A stretch of 64,000 nt of DNA from Haberlea rhodopensis (lineage: Eukaryota > Streptophyta > Magnoliopsida > Lamiales > Gesneriaceae). The translations under genes were made by a program, and so were the position numbers. Every line of letters starts with the position of its first letter. Positions within the stretch are counted from its first letter, which is position 1. Below are positions 40,813 through 50,240 of the stretch, in pieces. The notes below the pieces were generated by a model. It did not search any database. It was not told the DNA's origin and saw only the letters and a program-made list of their open reading frames with translations. The stretch covers positions 1 through 64,000 of the forward strand of contig CAJQUN010001208.1 of assembly GCA_907163345.1 (NCBI GenBank), read 5' to 3'.

Positions 40813-43639
40813 TAGGGCTGCTTACCGGGCCGGGTCAAACCGGACCCGGCCCGGATTCGGACCGTTAAGTCCGGTCCGAAACCGGAACCGGACTTAACGG
40901 TTCCGGATCGCCCCGGAACCGGTTAGAAACCGATCCGGGGCGGTTCCCAAGAACCAAACCGGTAGGACCGCCGGTTCCGGTCCTACCGGTCCGGTTCCGG
41001 TTCCGGTCCTACCGGTCCGGTTCCGGTTCCGAAACCTGAACCGGTAGATTATAAAAAAAAATAAAAATAAAAATAAAAATTGTTGAAGGCAACGTTAACA
41101 TTTGTTAACGTTGCCTTCAACGTTAACAATGTTAACGTTGGCAACGGCTCTTAGCCGTTGCCAACGTTAACTTTTATTTTTTAAAAAAAAAAAAATTTAA
41201 TAAAAAAAAAAAACTATAAATAGGGGATGTTGTGTTGTGTATTGTTTCATAACAATTCTTGTAACGAAAATTACACTCTCATATTTTTCTCTCAATTGTG
41301 CTATTTACAATTTACTTATAGTCTTATATCATAATGGCATCTTCATCTAGCAGTGGTGCTGGTCGTAGCCGGGGTCGTAGTCGGGGTCTCGTTCCGGGTC
41401 GTCTATCACTGAGTTCATCTTCTGCAATGAATTTGCATGTGCCAATTCCTGAGTTAAATGAAAGTTATGATTTTTTTGCTGACCTCGATGTTGGTGGTTC
41501 TTCTATGAATGTCGAACCACAACAACCCCAACAACCTGCCGAACCTGTTGCTGCCCAAGCCCAAGAAAGACAACATGTGGAGTCATCCGGAGCCACTACA
41601 GCAGCAAGTAGACTACCTACTCGTGCCAAAAGAAGTAAGATATGGGATCACTTTGAACTCGGTCAAAAAGAAGGTACTAATGAATCTGTTGCAATATGTA
41701 AATTATGTAAGATCCAGTATTCATATAAAGCCGGTGGTTCCAGTGGAGGCACCGGAACATTTAAAAAACACTTAGTAAAAAAACATAATTTTGATGAGAC
41801 AACATTACAACCATTAAGTCGAGAAGCAACACAAGCACAAATTAATGTTCTTACTGGCACGAATTTTATTTTAACTGTTGAAATTAATCGTAGGTCACTT
41901 GTTAGATATGTGATCAGATGTGAACTACCTTTTATACAAGCTGAACGTGCTGGTTTTATTGAATTTGCTTCGTCTATACAACCCATGTTTAAACATATAT
42001 CCAGGCACACACTAAAAAGAAATTGTATGGACGTATTTGTTGAATATAGAAATACATTGTTTCAACATCTTTCTAGTTTGCCTTGTAGGGTTAGTTTAAC
42101 AACTGATATTTGGACAAATGTAAATTCTGATTCATATCTTGTTGTCACTTGTCATTGGATTGATGATAATTGGTGTATGCAAAAAAGGATTTTGTCTTTA
42201 GATGAGTTAGATTGTGCACATACTGGTTATGTAATTGCTAAATATGTATTCAACACTTGTAGACATTATGGAATTCAGGATAAGGTATTTTCAATCACAT
42301 TAGACAATGCTGCGAATAACAATGCTGCGATGCGTGATTTAAAGACCTATCTTAAACCAATGCTTGGTGGTATTTTTTTTCATGTTAGATGTGCATGTCA
42401 TGTGATTAATTTGGCTGTTAAAGTTGGTTATGAGGACAATCACTCAGCATGTATTGAGAAAATGAAATACTGCGCTAAATGGTTACGCACGAGCCGTGTT
42501 AAGCGTGATTGGAAACAAATCCCACCCGTGCACTGCATCGCAACATTGCTAGATCCTAGTCAATGTTTATCTTCATTTGAGATATTTTTTGAATATTATG
42601 CTAAATTTTTGGGGAAGGTTGTTGACGATCAAAAGACGTCTACAATGCAATCTCTCCAAAATATGTTTCAATTGTATTATAATCAACAGGCAAGTGAATC
42701 ATCGCAACAAAGGCCTGTTGAAGAACAACCCCAAGCTCAATCTAAAGGTGGGGGCATCAATTTGCTTAGATTGCTGGGCAGGAAAAAACTTAAGGGAAAA
42801 GGACCTTCTACTAGCACGTCGACTGAGTTGCAAATTTATCTGAATTATCAATTTCTAACCGAAGACAACTTCGACGTCTTACAATGGTGGAAGTCCAATG
42901 CAGCACAATTCCCTATCTTAGCCAAAATGGCTAGAGACGTGTATGCTGTACAAGCTTCAAGCGTCGCTTCTGAATCGGCATTCTCAACATGCGGCCGTAT
43001 TATTGGAGACTACAGAAGTAGCTATCAGCTGATTCGTTATGCATGCTCACGTTACTTAAAGATTGGTTTGAAGCAGAATGCAAAAATAGAAGAGATGGGA
43101 CGGTTGACGAATTCGTAAATCATTATGACGAGCAAGAAGAAGAGATAGCCAAAACAATACTTATCAATTATGAAGACTGCTAAGTACTAAATTGTAATAT
43201 TTTTTTATTTAGATTTTCAATTGTCATGTCTTTACAATTATTTGTATGCTAGAAGTATTTAAACACATAGACATGTTTAAATAACCCATAAAAATTGTTA
43301 AATTTCTAATCCCTTTAAAAATTACCACTTTATTTAGATTTTTTTTTTTTTTTTAAAATGAGGCGTAACTACGCCACTTTGGAGGCGTAGTTACGCCTCT
43401 TAAAAAAACAAAAGCCGTAGCTTAGGCGTAGCTACGCCTGAATGGGGCGTAGTTACGCCTAATTAAAAAAAAAAAAAAAGCGAAAATCCGATAAACCTCC
43501 GAATCAAACCGGAACCGGTTGGAACCGGAACCGGTTCGATCCGGTTCCTTACCGGACCGGACCGATTCCGCCCATAACGGGGCCGGAACCGGCCGGTTCC
43601 GGACCGGACCGGACCGGTTCCAACCGGTAAGCAGCCCTA
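40813..43639 (+). mobile_element. hAT DNA transposon with exact TIRs and TSD
   Basis: A 2.83-kb element. The termini TAGGGCTGCTTACCGG are identical inverted repeats, flanked by the perfect 8-bp duplication ATTTGAAT (40805-40812 and 43640-43647). The subterminal regions are packed with CCGGTTCCGG words on both sides (40830-41045 and 43505-43630). Just inside are palindromes, AACGTTAAC blocks on the left (41090-41170) and AGGCGTAACTACGCC blocks on the right (43365-43465). It encodes one transposase-like ORF. A 'CCGGAACCGG' rich end is common in plant Ac/Tam3-type elements. Confidence 0.93.
41334..43118 (+). CDS. hAT transposase, internally deleted and C-terminally frameshifted
   Basis: 594 codons without a stop. 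After a low-complexity N-terminus comes a BED zinc finger (WDHFELGQ...CKLCKIQYSYKAGG...FKKHL, residues ~100-155). The RNase-H-like core has the first Asp in LTTDIWTN (~260) and the second in TLDNAANNNAA (~330). From INLAVKVGYE (~360) the sequence jumps within about 45 residues to IATLLDPSQCL (~405). Families normally have roughly 200 residues here, including the helical insertion and probably the catalytic Glu. The dimerisation motif SVASESAFSTCGRI (~545) is intact, but a frameshift near 43022 replaces the conserved tail. That tail (LLKDWFEAECKN...) is readable one frame over to a stop near 43183. It is likely inactive, though DNA binding and dimerisation could persist. Confidence 0.9.
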   Translation: MASSSSSGAGRSRGRSRGLVPGRLSLSSSSAMNLHVPIPELNESYDFFADLDVGGSSMNVEPQQPQQPAEPVAAQAQERQHVESSGATTAASRLPTRAKRSKIWDHFELGQKEGTNESVAICKLCKIQYSYKAGGSSGGTGTFKKHLVKKHNFDETTLQPLSREATQAQINVLTGTNFILTVEINRRSLVRYVIRCELPFIQAERAGFIEFASSIQPMFKHISRHTLKRNCMDVFVEYRNTLFQHLSSLPCRVSLTTDIWTNVNSDSYLVVTCHWIDDNWCMQKRILSLDELDCAHTGYVIAKYVFNTCRHYGIQDKVFSITLDNAANNNAAMRDLKTYLKPMLGGIFFHVRCACHVINLAVKVGYEDNHSACIEKMKYCAKWLRTSRVKRDWKQIPPVHCIATLLDPSQCLSSFEIFFEYYAKFLGKVVDDQKTSTMQSLQNMFQLYYNQQASESSQQRPVEEQPQAQSKGGGINLLRLLGRKKLKGKGPSTSTSTELQIYLNYQFLTEDNFDVLQWWKSNAAQFPILAKMARDVYAVQASSVASESAFSTCGRIIGDYRSSYQLIRYACSRYLKIGLKQNAKIEEMGRLTNS

Positions 43640-43726
43640 ATTTGAATAATCATTTTAAGTGGAATATTTTTTTGTTACTTTTAAAATTCATGGTACTTTA
43701 TAATAAGTTTTATATTTTAGATTAAA

Positions 43727-43810
43727 CTGCATATATTAGGTTCAAAGTGGCTCGACCCCTTCCCGAATCCCTCGCATAGTAGGAGGTTCGTGCACCGGGG
43801 TTTGCCCTTT
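43727..43810 (+). mobile_element. SINE 3' body fragment
   Basis: CTGCATATATTAGG, then CTCGACCCCTTCCCGAATCC, a GCATAGTAGGAGG stem and TTCGTGCACCGGGG with GCCCTTT. This is the conserved 3' half of plant tRNA-derived SINEs, related to 14717-14801. The 5' half was not seen. Confidence 0.6.
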
Positions 43811-44279
43811 GCCATTCCACACCTTTCAAACATACTCTATTATTATCCAGATTTAACCCATAGCTATCTTAAAATTTTAAGATCTACAATCCTTTCTATT
43901 TCATTCGCCCAAGGAAAAAGCAAACATATAATTTATTTTACCAAAATATTTCCCCGAGACTCTTCCCCCATAACCAGGGGTGAATGTAGAAAATATAGTT
44001 TAGAGAAGGTAAAAAATAATAACATAAAAATAGGGGTCAAAAAAATCTGAAGTGGTTCAAATATATAATTATTGAGAAGCGAATTGTATTCTTTCTTAAA
44101 AAAAGTTAAAAGTAAAAAAATAAAAATTATTTTAGGGGGTAACTCTCCCCGAACATTGAAGGTAAATTTTTCTTTTGAAAAAAGACATTTGCAGTTACTT
44201 TGTTTCTTCTTTCAAAAAATGAGATTGAATTGGAATGCTTGCTCTGATGAATTACTGGTTGATCTATTGATTGATTGTT
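43811..44279. other. AT-rich intergenic DNA
   Basis: No gene. A stretch with AGGGGTGAATGTAGAAAATA resembles the ends of small non-autonomous elements, but no pair was found. Confidence 0.4.
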
Positions 44280-44549
44280 CATGAGCTCGAAGTGAACTCA
44301 TGAGCTCATATGTTGACATCTTGGATAGATCTTTTGATTCCTTGATAGCAAGCAAAACAGTGATCAAATTTAAGAGGCAAACATCTCAGAATTCTCTCTA
44401 GAACTTCTTCTCTTGAATATTATCTCCAAGACATTAAATCCGATTCACAATTTCAGAGACTCTAGAGAATAAATCTCTAATATTTTCAGATTCTTTTATT
44501 TGGATGTTGTCAAAATCTCTCCACAATGATTATAGTTTTATGGAGATGA
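44280..44549 (-). pseudogene. Copia gag remnant, downstream part
   Basis: The minus strand encodes ESENIRDLFSRVSEIVNRI with stops and frame breaks, typical of the copia gag capsid (ExVxDYFSRVxEIVNQM). It continues the fragment at 49497-49870; the two were separated by the LTR element with TSD CTTTG. Confidence 0.7.
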
Positions 44550-44639
44550 CTTTGTGTTATGGACCAAAATAACAATAGGCCTAAAGATAGATTAATTGAG
44601 GGGTAAACCAAGGCCCATGGAAAGATGTTCATAACTGCC

Positions 44640-44755
44640 CCCATAAGAATAGACGGATTGGTAAGGGTTGAGGTGATGTGTAGAAAAATCCTCCGATGTT
44701 ATAGGTTCGAATCTCGTATGAGACAAATTCTCCACTGAAATATTTTGGGGTTTGT
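44640..44755 (+). mobile_element. SINE-like insertion in the 5' LTR
   Basis: This block is absent from the 3' LTR of the same element. It contains GGTTCGAATCTC, close to the Pol III B box (GGTTCGAnTCC), preceded by a GGTAAGGGTTGAGGTGATG stretch that could be a worn A box. Small size and tRNA-like boxes suggest a SINE; no clean duplication was seen. Confidence 0.45.
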
Positions 44756-44826
44756 CCCGGGAGAGTTATATGCTTGGGCCGAAAAGGATTTTTCAGACGA
44801 AGTAACATCGAGCAAGAGACGCTTGG

Positions 44827-46676
44827 TAGACATGACCGTGGTTAACAATTAGCCGCGGCCCGGCCCGGACCGTAACCGGGTCAACGGGCAGGTTACCCGT
44901 TGACCCGGTTCGACGGTTCCGAACCGTATCCAGCCCGTTACTGTACGGGCCGGTTACAGTTTATGGGTTAAAAACATGGAACCCCGGTTCTAACCTGCGG
45001 TTCCACGAATTTTTTTTATTATTATTTAAAATTAAAGTGTGTTGATGAATATTCGAACTCTTGACCTCTATCATGTGTATACAACTTCTTACCACTAAGT
45101 TATTCTTTATTGTTTTGTTTTAGATATTATAATTATATATACTAAAAGATAATATATATTATATGTGTAATACAATAATAACTATTTTATACTGACAAAT
45201 AAAAAATATTTAAAAATATATGTTATGCTCTTAAATAAAAATTATATGTGTACTATAATAAATATTATAATAATGAAGCAAATTATTACAAAATAAATAT
45301 TTTATATACATTTTAATTATTCTACAAGCACTTTATGTTCATTATTTGATTTACATTATATATATAATAATTAAATAAATATATCTTAATTTATCACAAT
45401 ATGACTAACAATAAAAACTCGATAATGTAATATTTGATTAATTAATAAAATCTTTTAAAAATTTATTTATACTGATTTGGAAACAACGTATTGAATTGAT
45501 AATTCACTAACTTTATATTATATAAATTAATAACTTCTAAATTAATATATTTATGATTAATCAATGAAATCATCATAAAAATAACTTTACTGACATTTCT
45601 TTCTTATTTAAATTGATAGTGACAAATCTCCTTACTGACTTTTTTTAACGTAACAAGAATTTTGTGTTGTTTTTTATAGATAAATAACAAATAATTCAAT
45701 GTTATACTCGTCAATTTCATATGTAATTAGTATCATAATGTAAATGTTTCATACCAAATGAATATCATTTGTAATTAGTACCAAAGTTGTATATTTTTCA
45801 TACCAATTCATATGTAATTAGAATCATAATTATAAATGTTTCATACCAATATCTTTTGTAATTAGTACAAAAGTTGTATATGTTTCATACAAATTTCATA
45901 TGTAATTATTATCATAATTGTAAATGTTTCATACCAATATCATTTGTAATTAGTACCAAAGTTATATATGTTTCATACCAATTTCATATATAATTAGTAC
46001 CATAATGATAAATGTTTCATATCAATATCATTTGTAATTAGTACCAAAGTTGTATATTTTTCATACCAATTTCATATGTACTTAGTATCATAATTATAGA
46101 TGTTTCATACAGATCTCTTTTGTAATTAGTACAAAAATTGTATATGTTTCATACCAATTTAATATATAATTAGTATAATTAGATAATCAGATTCAATCAA
46201 TTAAAATGATATTATTTTATTTTTGGTCACATCAAGTTTGATGAAACAATGGGTTTATTTTGTAAGGTTAATGCATGCGACCTAGAAAATTTCCACTAGA
46301 ATACTCACACGTTGGAACTCAACATATAAATTGCTAAATGATTCATATATGAATATAGAGAGTTAATGGCAATTTAAAAGGTTCAAACACTCCCATCTCC
46401 CTTACATTTTATTTGTTCTTTTTTATGATTCTTTTATAGTAATTTTTAAATATTTTAAAATAAAATTTTAATTTTTTTAACTTAAAAAATATAAGGGTCG
46501 AACTGTAACCGTAACCGGTGGTTAACCGTAACCGTAATCGTAACCGGCGGTTCACGAATCGTAACCGCAACCATCTACGAAGGTTAATGTTAAGGTTAAT
46601 GGTCGAGCTCATTTAAACCGTCGAATCAACGGTTCCAAACTATCAACCGACGATTCATGAACCGTGATCATGTCTA
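44827..46676. mobile_element. Non-autonomous hAT-like insertion in the 5' LTR
   Basis: The ends TAGACATGACCGTGGTT and TAGACATGATCACGGTT are inverted repeats. Comparison with the intact 3' LTR shows that 44827-46676 is extra DNA. The flanks CGCTTGG and CCCTTGT fit a worn 7-8 bp duplication. Subterminal GTAACCGG words occur at both ends, as in hAT elements. No transposase; the interior is AT-rich with a minisatellite. Confidence 0.75.
45700..46175 (+). repeat. Dimeric ~45-bp minisatellite
   Basis: About ten units alternate between two types: one with CATATGTAATTAGTATCATA...AAATGTTTCATACC, the other with TTTGTAATTAGTACCAAAG...TATATGTTTCATACC. Each dimer is ~90 bp. It lies wholly within the hAT-like insertion. 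Confidence 0.9.
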
Positions 46677-46940
46677 CCCTTGTGCGGGGAGGATTCTTCC
46701 TTTTCAGAGTGGCAAAGAGCTGGGAGAGTTTTCCATTTCATCTTCTATATTTTCTGCGTTTTTCATCGATACAATTCAGTTTTGAGTTCAATCCTTTTAG
46801 TTCTCCTCATACGTGACCTATTTGTGAATTTTATATGTAACAATTGGTCCGACCTCATCGAACCTCGCCGACCTACGATCATGACTTACACTTGAAACAT
46901 TGGAAAAATTAGTGTTTAGCAACGAAGATAAATTCCAGAC

Positions 46941-47285
46941 ATGGAAACTATTTTCGAACGGATGGTGATGAGCCAGGGAGAAAATATTAAGGAACTCGCC
47001 AACATAGTGGGAACCTTAGTTGAAGTGATGAAGGCGAAGAAAAAATGGCCGGAAGATGAGAGATCGAGAGGGGCAGGGAAGAACAGGGAGAAAGAGACAC
47101 AACCTCAAAATAGTAAAAGTGATGTATTACTAATTTTTGAAAAAAAAAATGGAGAAATTCCACCGAGAGCAGACGGCTGCAGGAAGGCGGGTGGCGGCTC
47201 GGCAGTTTACAGTGGGACCCGTGGGTCAGCGACGGCTGAGAAAGGGGCTGGAAAGAGGCGATCATCTAGGGTTGAAGCAATATGA
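46941..47285 (+). CDS. Possible gag-like ORF of the LTR element
   Basis: 114 codons starting 98 bp after the 5' LTR. The N-terminal 36 residues (METIFERMVMSQGENIKELA...) look like the coiled-coil start of some gypsy gag proteins. The rest is basic and low in complexity and overlaps other frames. No zinc knuckle is present. It is a remnant at best. Confidence 0.35.
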   Translation: METIFERMVMSQGENIKELANIVGTLVEVMKAKKKWPEDERSRGAGKNREKETQPQNSKSDVLLIFEKKNGEIPPRADGCRKAGGGSAVYSGTRGSATAEKGAGKRRSSRVEAI

Positions 47286-47531
47286 TGTTGGACAAACCAT
47301 GAATATCATTGGGAGTTCTCAATTTTAGACCCAGTTGATTACAGGGATGCTGCCTTACAGGCATAGAGACATGATAGCGAGGGAGTTAATACGGCGATAT
47401 TGTGGTCGTAAGGTAGTGACGGGTGGTGGCGGTTGCGTCGCACCGTCGTTTCAGAATTGGGAGTGGGGTGAAATTCACGATAAAAGAATGGAGGGGGAGA
47501 TATTGATATGGGCTAAATCAAACATAAAATA

Positions 47532-47978
47532 ATGTCGGCAATTGGATGGAAGCCCAGGGTAGACAGTTGGGCGTACCATAGATTGGGCCTTGTTAAACTT
47601 GGTCGACTAATTATCTGTGTCTTGCTCTTTTCGCTAAACAATACAAATTGGGGCAAATTTGCAGGTGGCCATGGTGCTGGGCTCGATCGACGGCAGCGGA
47701 ACCACCAGACGGCGGAGGCTGTCAGCGGAGGAGGCAGAAGAGGCGGCTGCGCATCTATGGAGCAATTCTTGGGCAAACAGAAATCGGATAGTGAGCCTGT
47801 AACAACACAAATATCAGATCTATTAGGATTTTTGGGGTGTGGTTCAACGGGTAAAATGAAGGAGGAGCTTCCAGAGGGCAATTCCATCCCTGGTGGCTTT
47901 CAGGCATCTCGATTCACCAGTCCGGATCCATTTAACAATCTCTGCTATATAATGAGGGCTCCGGGGAAGTATTTTTAA
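47532..47978 (+). CDS. Unrecognised ORF inside the LTR element
   Basis: 148 codons without a known domain. It has a short hydrophobic stretch (LIICVLLFSL) followed by Gly/Arg-rich and polar sequence. It lies between the gag-like ORF and the PPR fragment and may be another captured or decayed host segment. Confidence 0.25.
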   Translation: MSAIGWKPRVDSWAYHRLGLVKLGRLIICVLLFSLNNTNWGKFAGGHGAGLDRRQRNHQTAEAVSGGGRRGGCASMEQFLGKQKSDSEPVTTQISDLLGFLGCGSTGKMKEELPEGNSIPGGFQASRFTSPDPFNNLCYIMRAPGKYF

Positions 47979-48069
47979 GGATTGATATTATTTAAATTTT
48001 AATTGTTGTTGGTCGTGTAGACTCTGCAAATGAAGTTATATACTTGGATGCCAGGAAACATGGGTTTAC

Positions 48070-48420
48070 CTTGCACTTAATATATCTCTATCATAATATT
48101 GTCACATACACTGCGCTGGTTGATGGCCTCTGTAAACATGGGAAGATTGATACTGCAACTGAACTCTTCCCTCAAAAGTGTGAAAAAAGGACTTGATTTG
48201 AACATTTACACTTGCAATTCACTTTTCAATGGTATTTGTAAATCTGGGAATATAACAGAAGCAGTGAAGTTAATGACAGATTTGGAGGTGGCTGGAATAT
48301 GTCCTGATACTTTTCCCTATACTATGCTTATGGATGAACATTCCAAATCTGGAGAAATGGGGATTTCAGAAGACGGTCAGAAGTTGTGGAAATGTGTACT
48401 TTATAACTTCAATCTTGTTG
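48070..48420 (+). pseudogene. PPR gene fragment captured by the LTR element
   Basis: The translation gives NIVTYTALVDGLCKHGKID, then in another frame LNIYTCNSLFNGICKSGNIT, EAVKLMTDLEVAGICPDTFP and ISEDGQKLW. These match repeats 7-9 of the resident PPR gene (NIVTYTALVDGLCKHGEVD, LNIYTFNSLLNGLCKSGNIA, EAVKLMKDMEVVGICPDTFS) and then skip to LEDAQKLL of repeat 10. By eye, nucleotide identity is about 85 per cent. A frameshift lies near 48175 and there is an internal deletion. It is non-functional as protein but could produce RNA similar to PPR mRNA. Confidence 0.88.
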
Positions 48421-49054
48421 CATCATCGAACATGGATATTAGTGGGGATGAAAATTGTGATAGATGGGAATGTGAGTGTGGACAAAGATAATGTTAGGGG
48501 ACAGGGGCAGCTGGACGTTATTTGCAATAATGGAGGTGATCTTTATTATTCATCATCTCCTTTTGAAATAATTATATATGAGATATGGTTCGTTTTCACA
48601 TGGTCGTTCGACCAGTTACCAATATCATTGGCTGCCACAATGATTCTAATTCAGGGACGTATGGTTTCTCTTGAGTCCTTGTGTGTTTTGAGACTATTGG
48701 ATCTGTTTCTTGGTTATCTACATTTCGGTAATGTGTCTTTTGACTGTGGTTTTGAGATAATCGTATTTGTTGTTGGTTGGAAGGGGATGGGAGTTTATGT
48801 GATGCCTATAGTTGACATAATGAGTTCTGGCAGCAAGGGGACTTTGAGAGATGAGGCGCTGGACTATGGCAGACTTAGGGAGGCTATGAAGAGTTTGAGG
48901 GGGTACTTTCTCTATTGCCATCTGAATCGACATGTTTAATTTTGCATGATAGGTTTATCAACCTGGGGTTTGTGGTAATTGTATTTGATGTAGGGTGGAC
49001 TGTTGATGATTATCGAGCTTCAAATCTCAGCCTTGAGGACAATGTTGTTTTTTG

Positions 49055-49067
49055 ACGAGGGAGGTAT
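49055..49067 (+). other. Polypurine tract of the PPR-carrying element
   Basis: GACGAGGGAGGTA lies directly before the TGTTATGG start of the 3' LTR, fixing plus orientation. Confidence 0.7.
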
Positions 49068-49491
49068 TGTTATGGACCAAAATAACAGTAGGCCTGAAGA
49101 TAGATTAATTGAGCACCAAACCAAGGCCCATGGAAAGAAGCCCCTTACAAAGTATATTCAAAGAGAGAGAAGACAACATGTGCAGGGAAAGGATAGAGTG
49201 AGGGAGTTAGTTATTTTCCAGGGAATAAATTAGTGGGGAGTGTTTTAGTAAATTGTGTGGAGCTATATGCTTGGGCCGGAAAGCATTTTCCTACCGGAGT
49301 AACATCGAGCAAGAGACGCTTGGGCTGAGAGGATTCTTCCTTTTCAGAGTAACAAAGAGCTGTGAGAGTTTTCCATTTCATCTTCATTAAGTTCTGCATT
49401 TTTCATCAATACAATTCAGTTTTGAGTTCAATCCTTCGAGTTCTCCTTATATTTCTGCATTGTGAGCTATTTGTGAATTTTATACATAACA
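49068..49491 (+). repeat. 3' LTR of the PPR-carrying element
   Basis: 424 bp and uninterrupted. Alignment to the 5' LTR reveals the two insertions in the latter and places their borders. Confidence 0.9.
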
Positions 49492-49496
49492 CTTTG

Positions 49497-49870
49497 TCAT
49501 TTGCCTTTAAACTCTTTCCTTAAACTTCCCCATGCATCTTTTGCTTTTCTTTTGCTGAAAATTCTTGGATAAATGGATTTACTTACCCCTTGTTTAATAT
49601 ATGGAAGTGTTGTGGCATCCTTCCTTTGATTTTCCTTGTATTGCTTCTCTTGTGATGCTGTCCGATTTGCAGAATCTCCATCCACAGGTGGCTCTGAATG
49701 ATCATTTTCAACGACATCCCACAAATCATGAGAGATGAAGACAATCATCATCTCGTTGCTCCAATAATCGTAAGCTCGCCTTCGATTATTGGTACTTCAC
49801 TCGGAAAGTACTTGAACATTGTTGTGATTGCTGCCATTTTCTGGGTGATTGATCAAAGCCATTAACAGCT
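49497..49870 (-). pseudogene. Copia gag remnant, N-terminal part
   Basis: The minus strand reads M-A-A-I-T... and, after a frame break, MMIVFISHDLWDVVEN and SKRKAKDAWGSLRKEFKG, the gag capsid pattern (xLWDxVExG; AKExWDxLxxEF). A primer-site-like TGGTGTCAGAGCT sits on the minus strand at 49867-49879, just upstream. It continues at 44280-44549. Confidence 0.75.
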
Positions 49871-49883
49871 CTGACACCAGATT

Positions 49884-50240
49884 TGTTTGTTGTAGGGGAA
49901 ACATGAAGAGACATAAGGATGGGAATGCAATAATATGCTCTACCAGGTTATGATTTAGTTATGGATTGATTTGTTTAATGTTGCAGAATTGAATTAATGA
50001 ATAAGGAATGAGCTGCCATCATTAATTTTTTGAATGCGTATTGTTTTCACTTGTTCAATTACAGAGAATTCCTACGAGTATTTATATAGTTGTCTAAACT
50101 CCTAGATAGTTCTACAACTCATTTAATGAATTAATTGGCACATATAATGCAAGAGCTCTATAGATTTCTCTAAGTTTAAACTAGAAAATTACAAATTAAC
50201 TTTTTAGTGTTTGCCTGTGTCCACTTGTTGTGTGTACACA
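49884..50240 (-). repeat. Probable 5' LTR of the old copia element
   Basis: It lies directly upstream of the primer-site-like sequence, starts TGTGTACACAC on the minus strand and contains TATATAAATACTCG as a TATA box. No second LTR copy was found in the window, so borders are inferred. Confidence 0.5.

Larger units (their letters stand above)
44555..49491 (+). mobile_element. Non-autonomous LTR retrotransposon carrying a PPR gene fragment
   Basis: LTRs 44555-46842 and 49068-49491 both start TGTTATGGACCAAAATAAC and end CATAACA/GTAACA. The target-site duplication CTTTG is at 44550-44554 and 49492-49496. The 5' LTR is enlarged by a 1.85-kb hAT-like insertion and a ~110-bp SINE-like insertion. 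A purine-rich tract precedes the 3' LTR. The 2.2-kb interior has no RT, integrase or protease. It holds a possible gag-like ORF, an unrecognised ORF and a decayed PPR segment. It depends on another element for movement. Confidence 0.88.

Noticed and set aside
44640..44755. A tRNA gene suggested by a B-box-like GGTTCGAATCTC
   Set aside because: No cloverleaf or convincing A box could be formed, and the block is an insertion relative to the other LTR, so a SINE-like origin is more likely.
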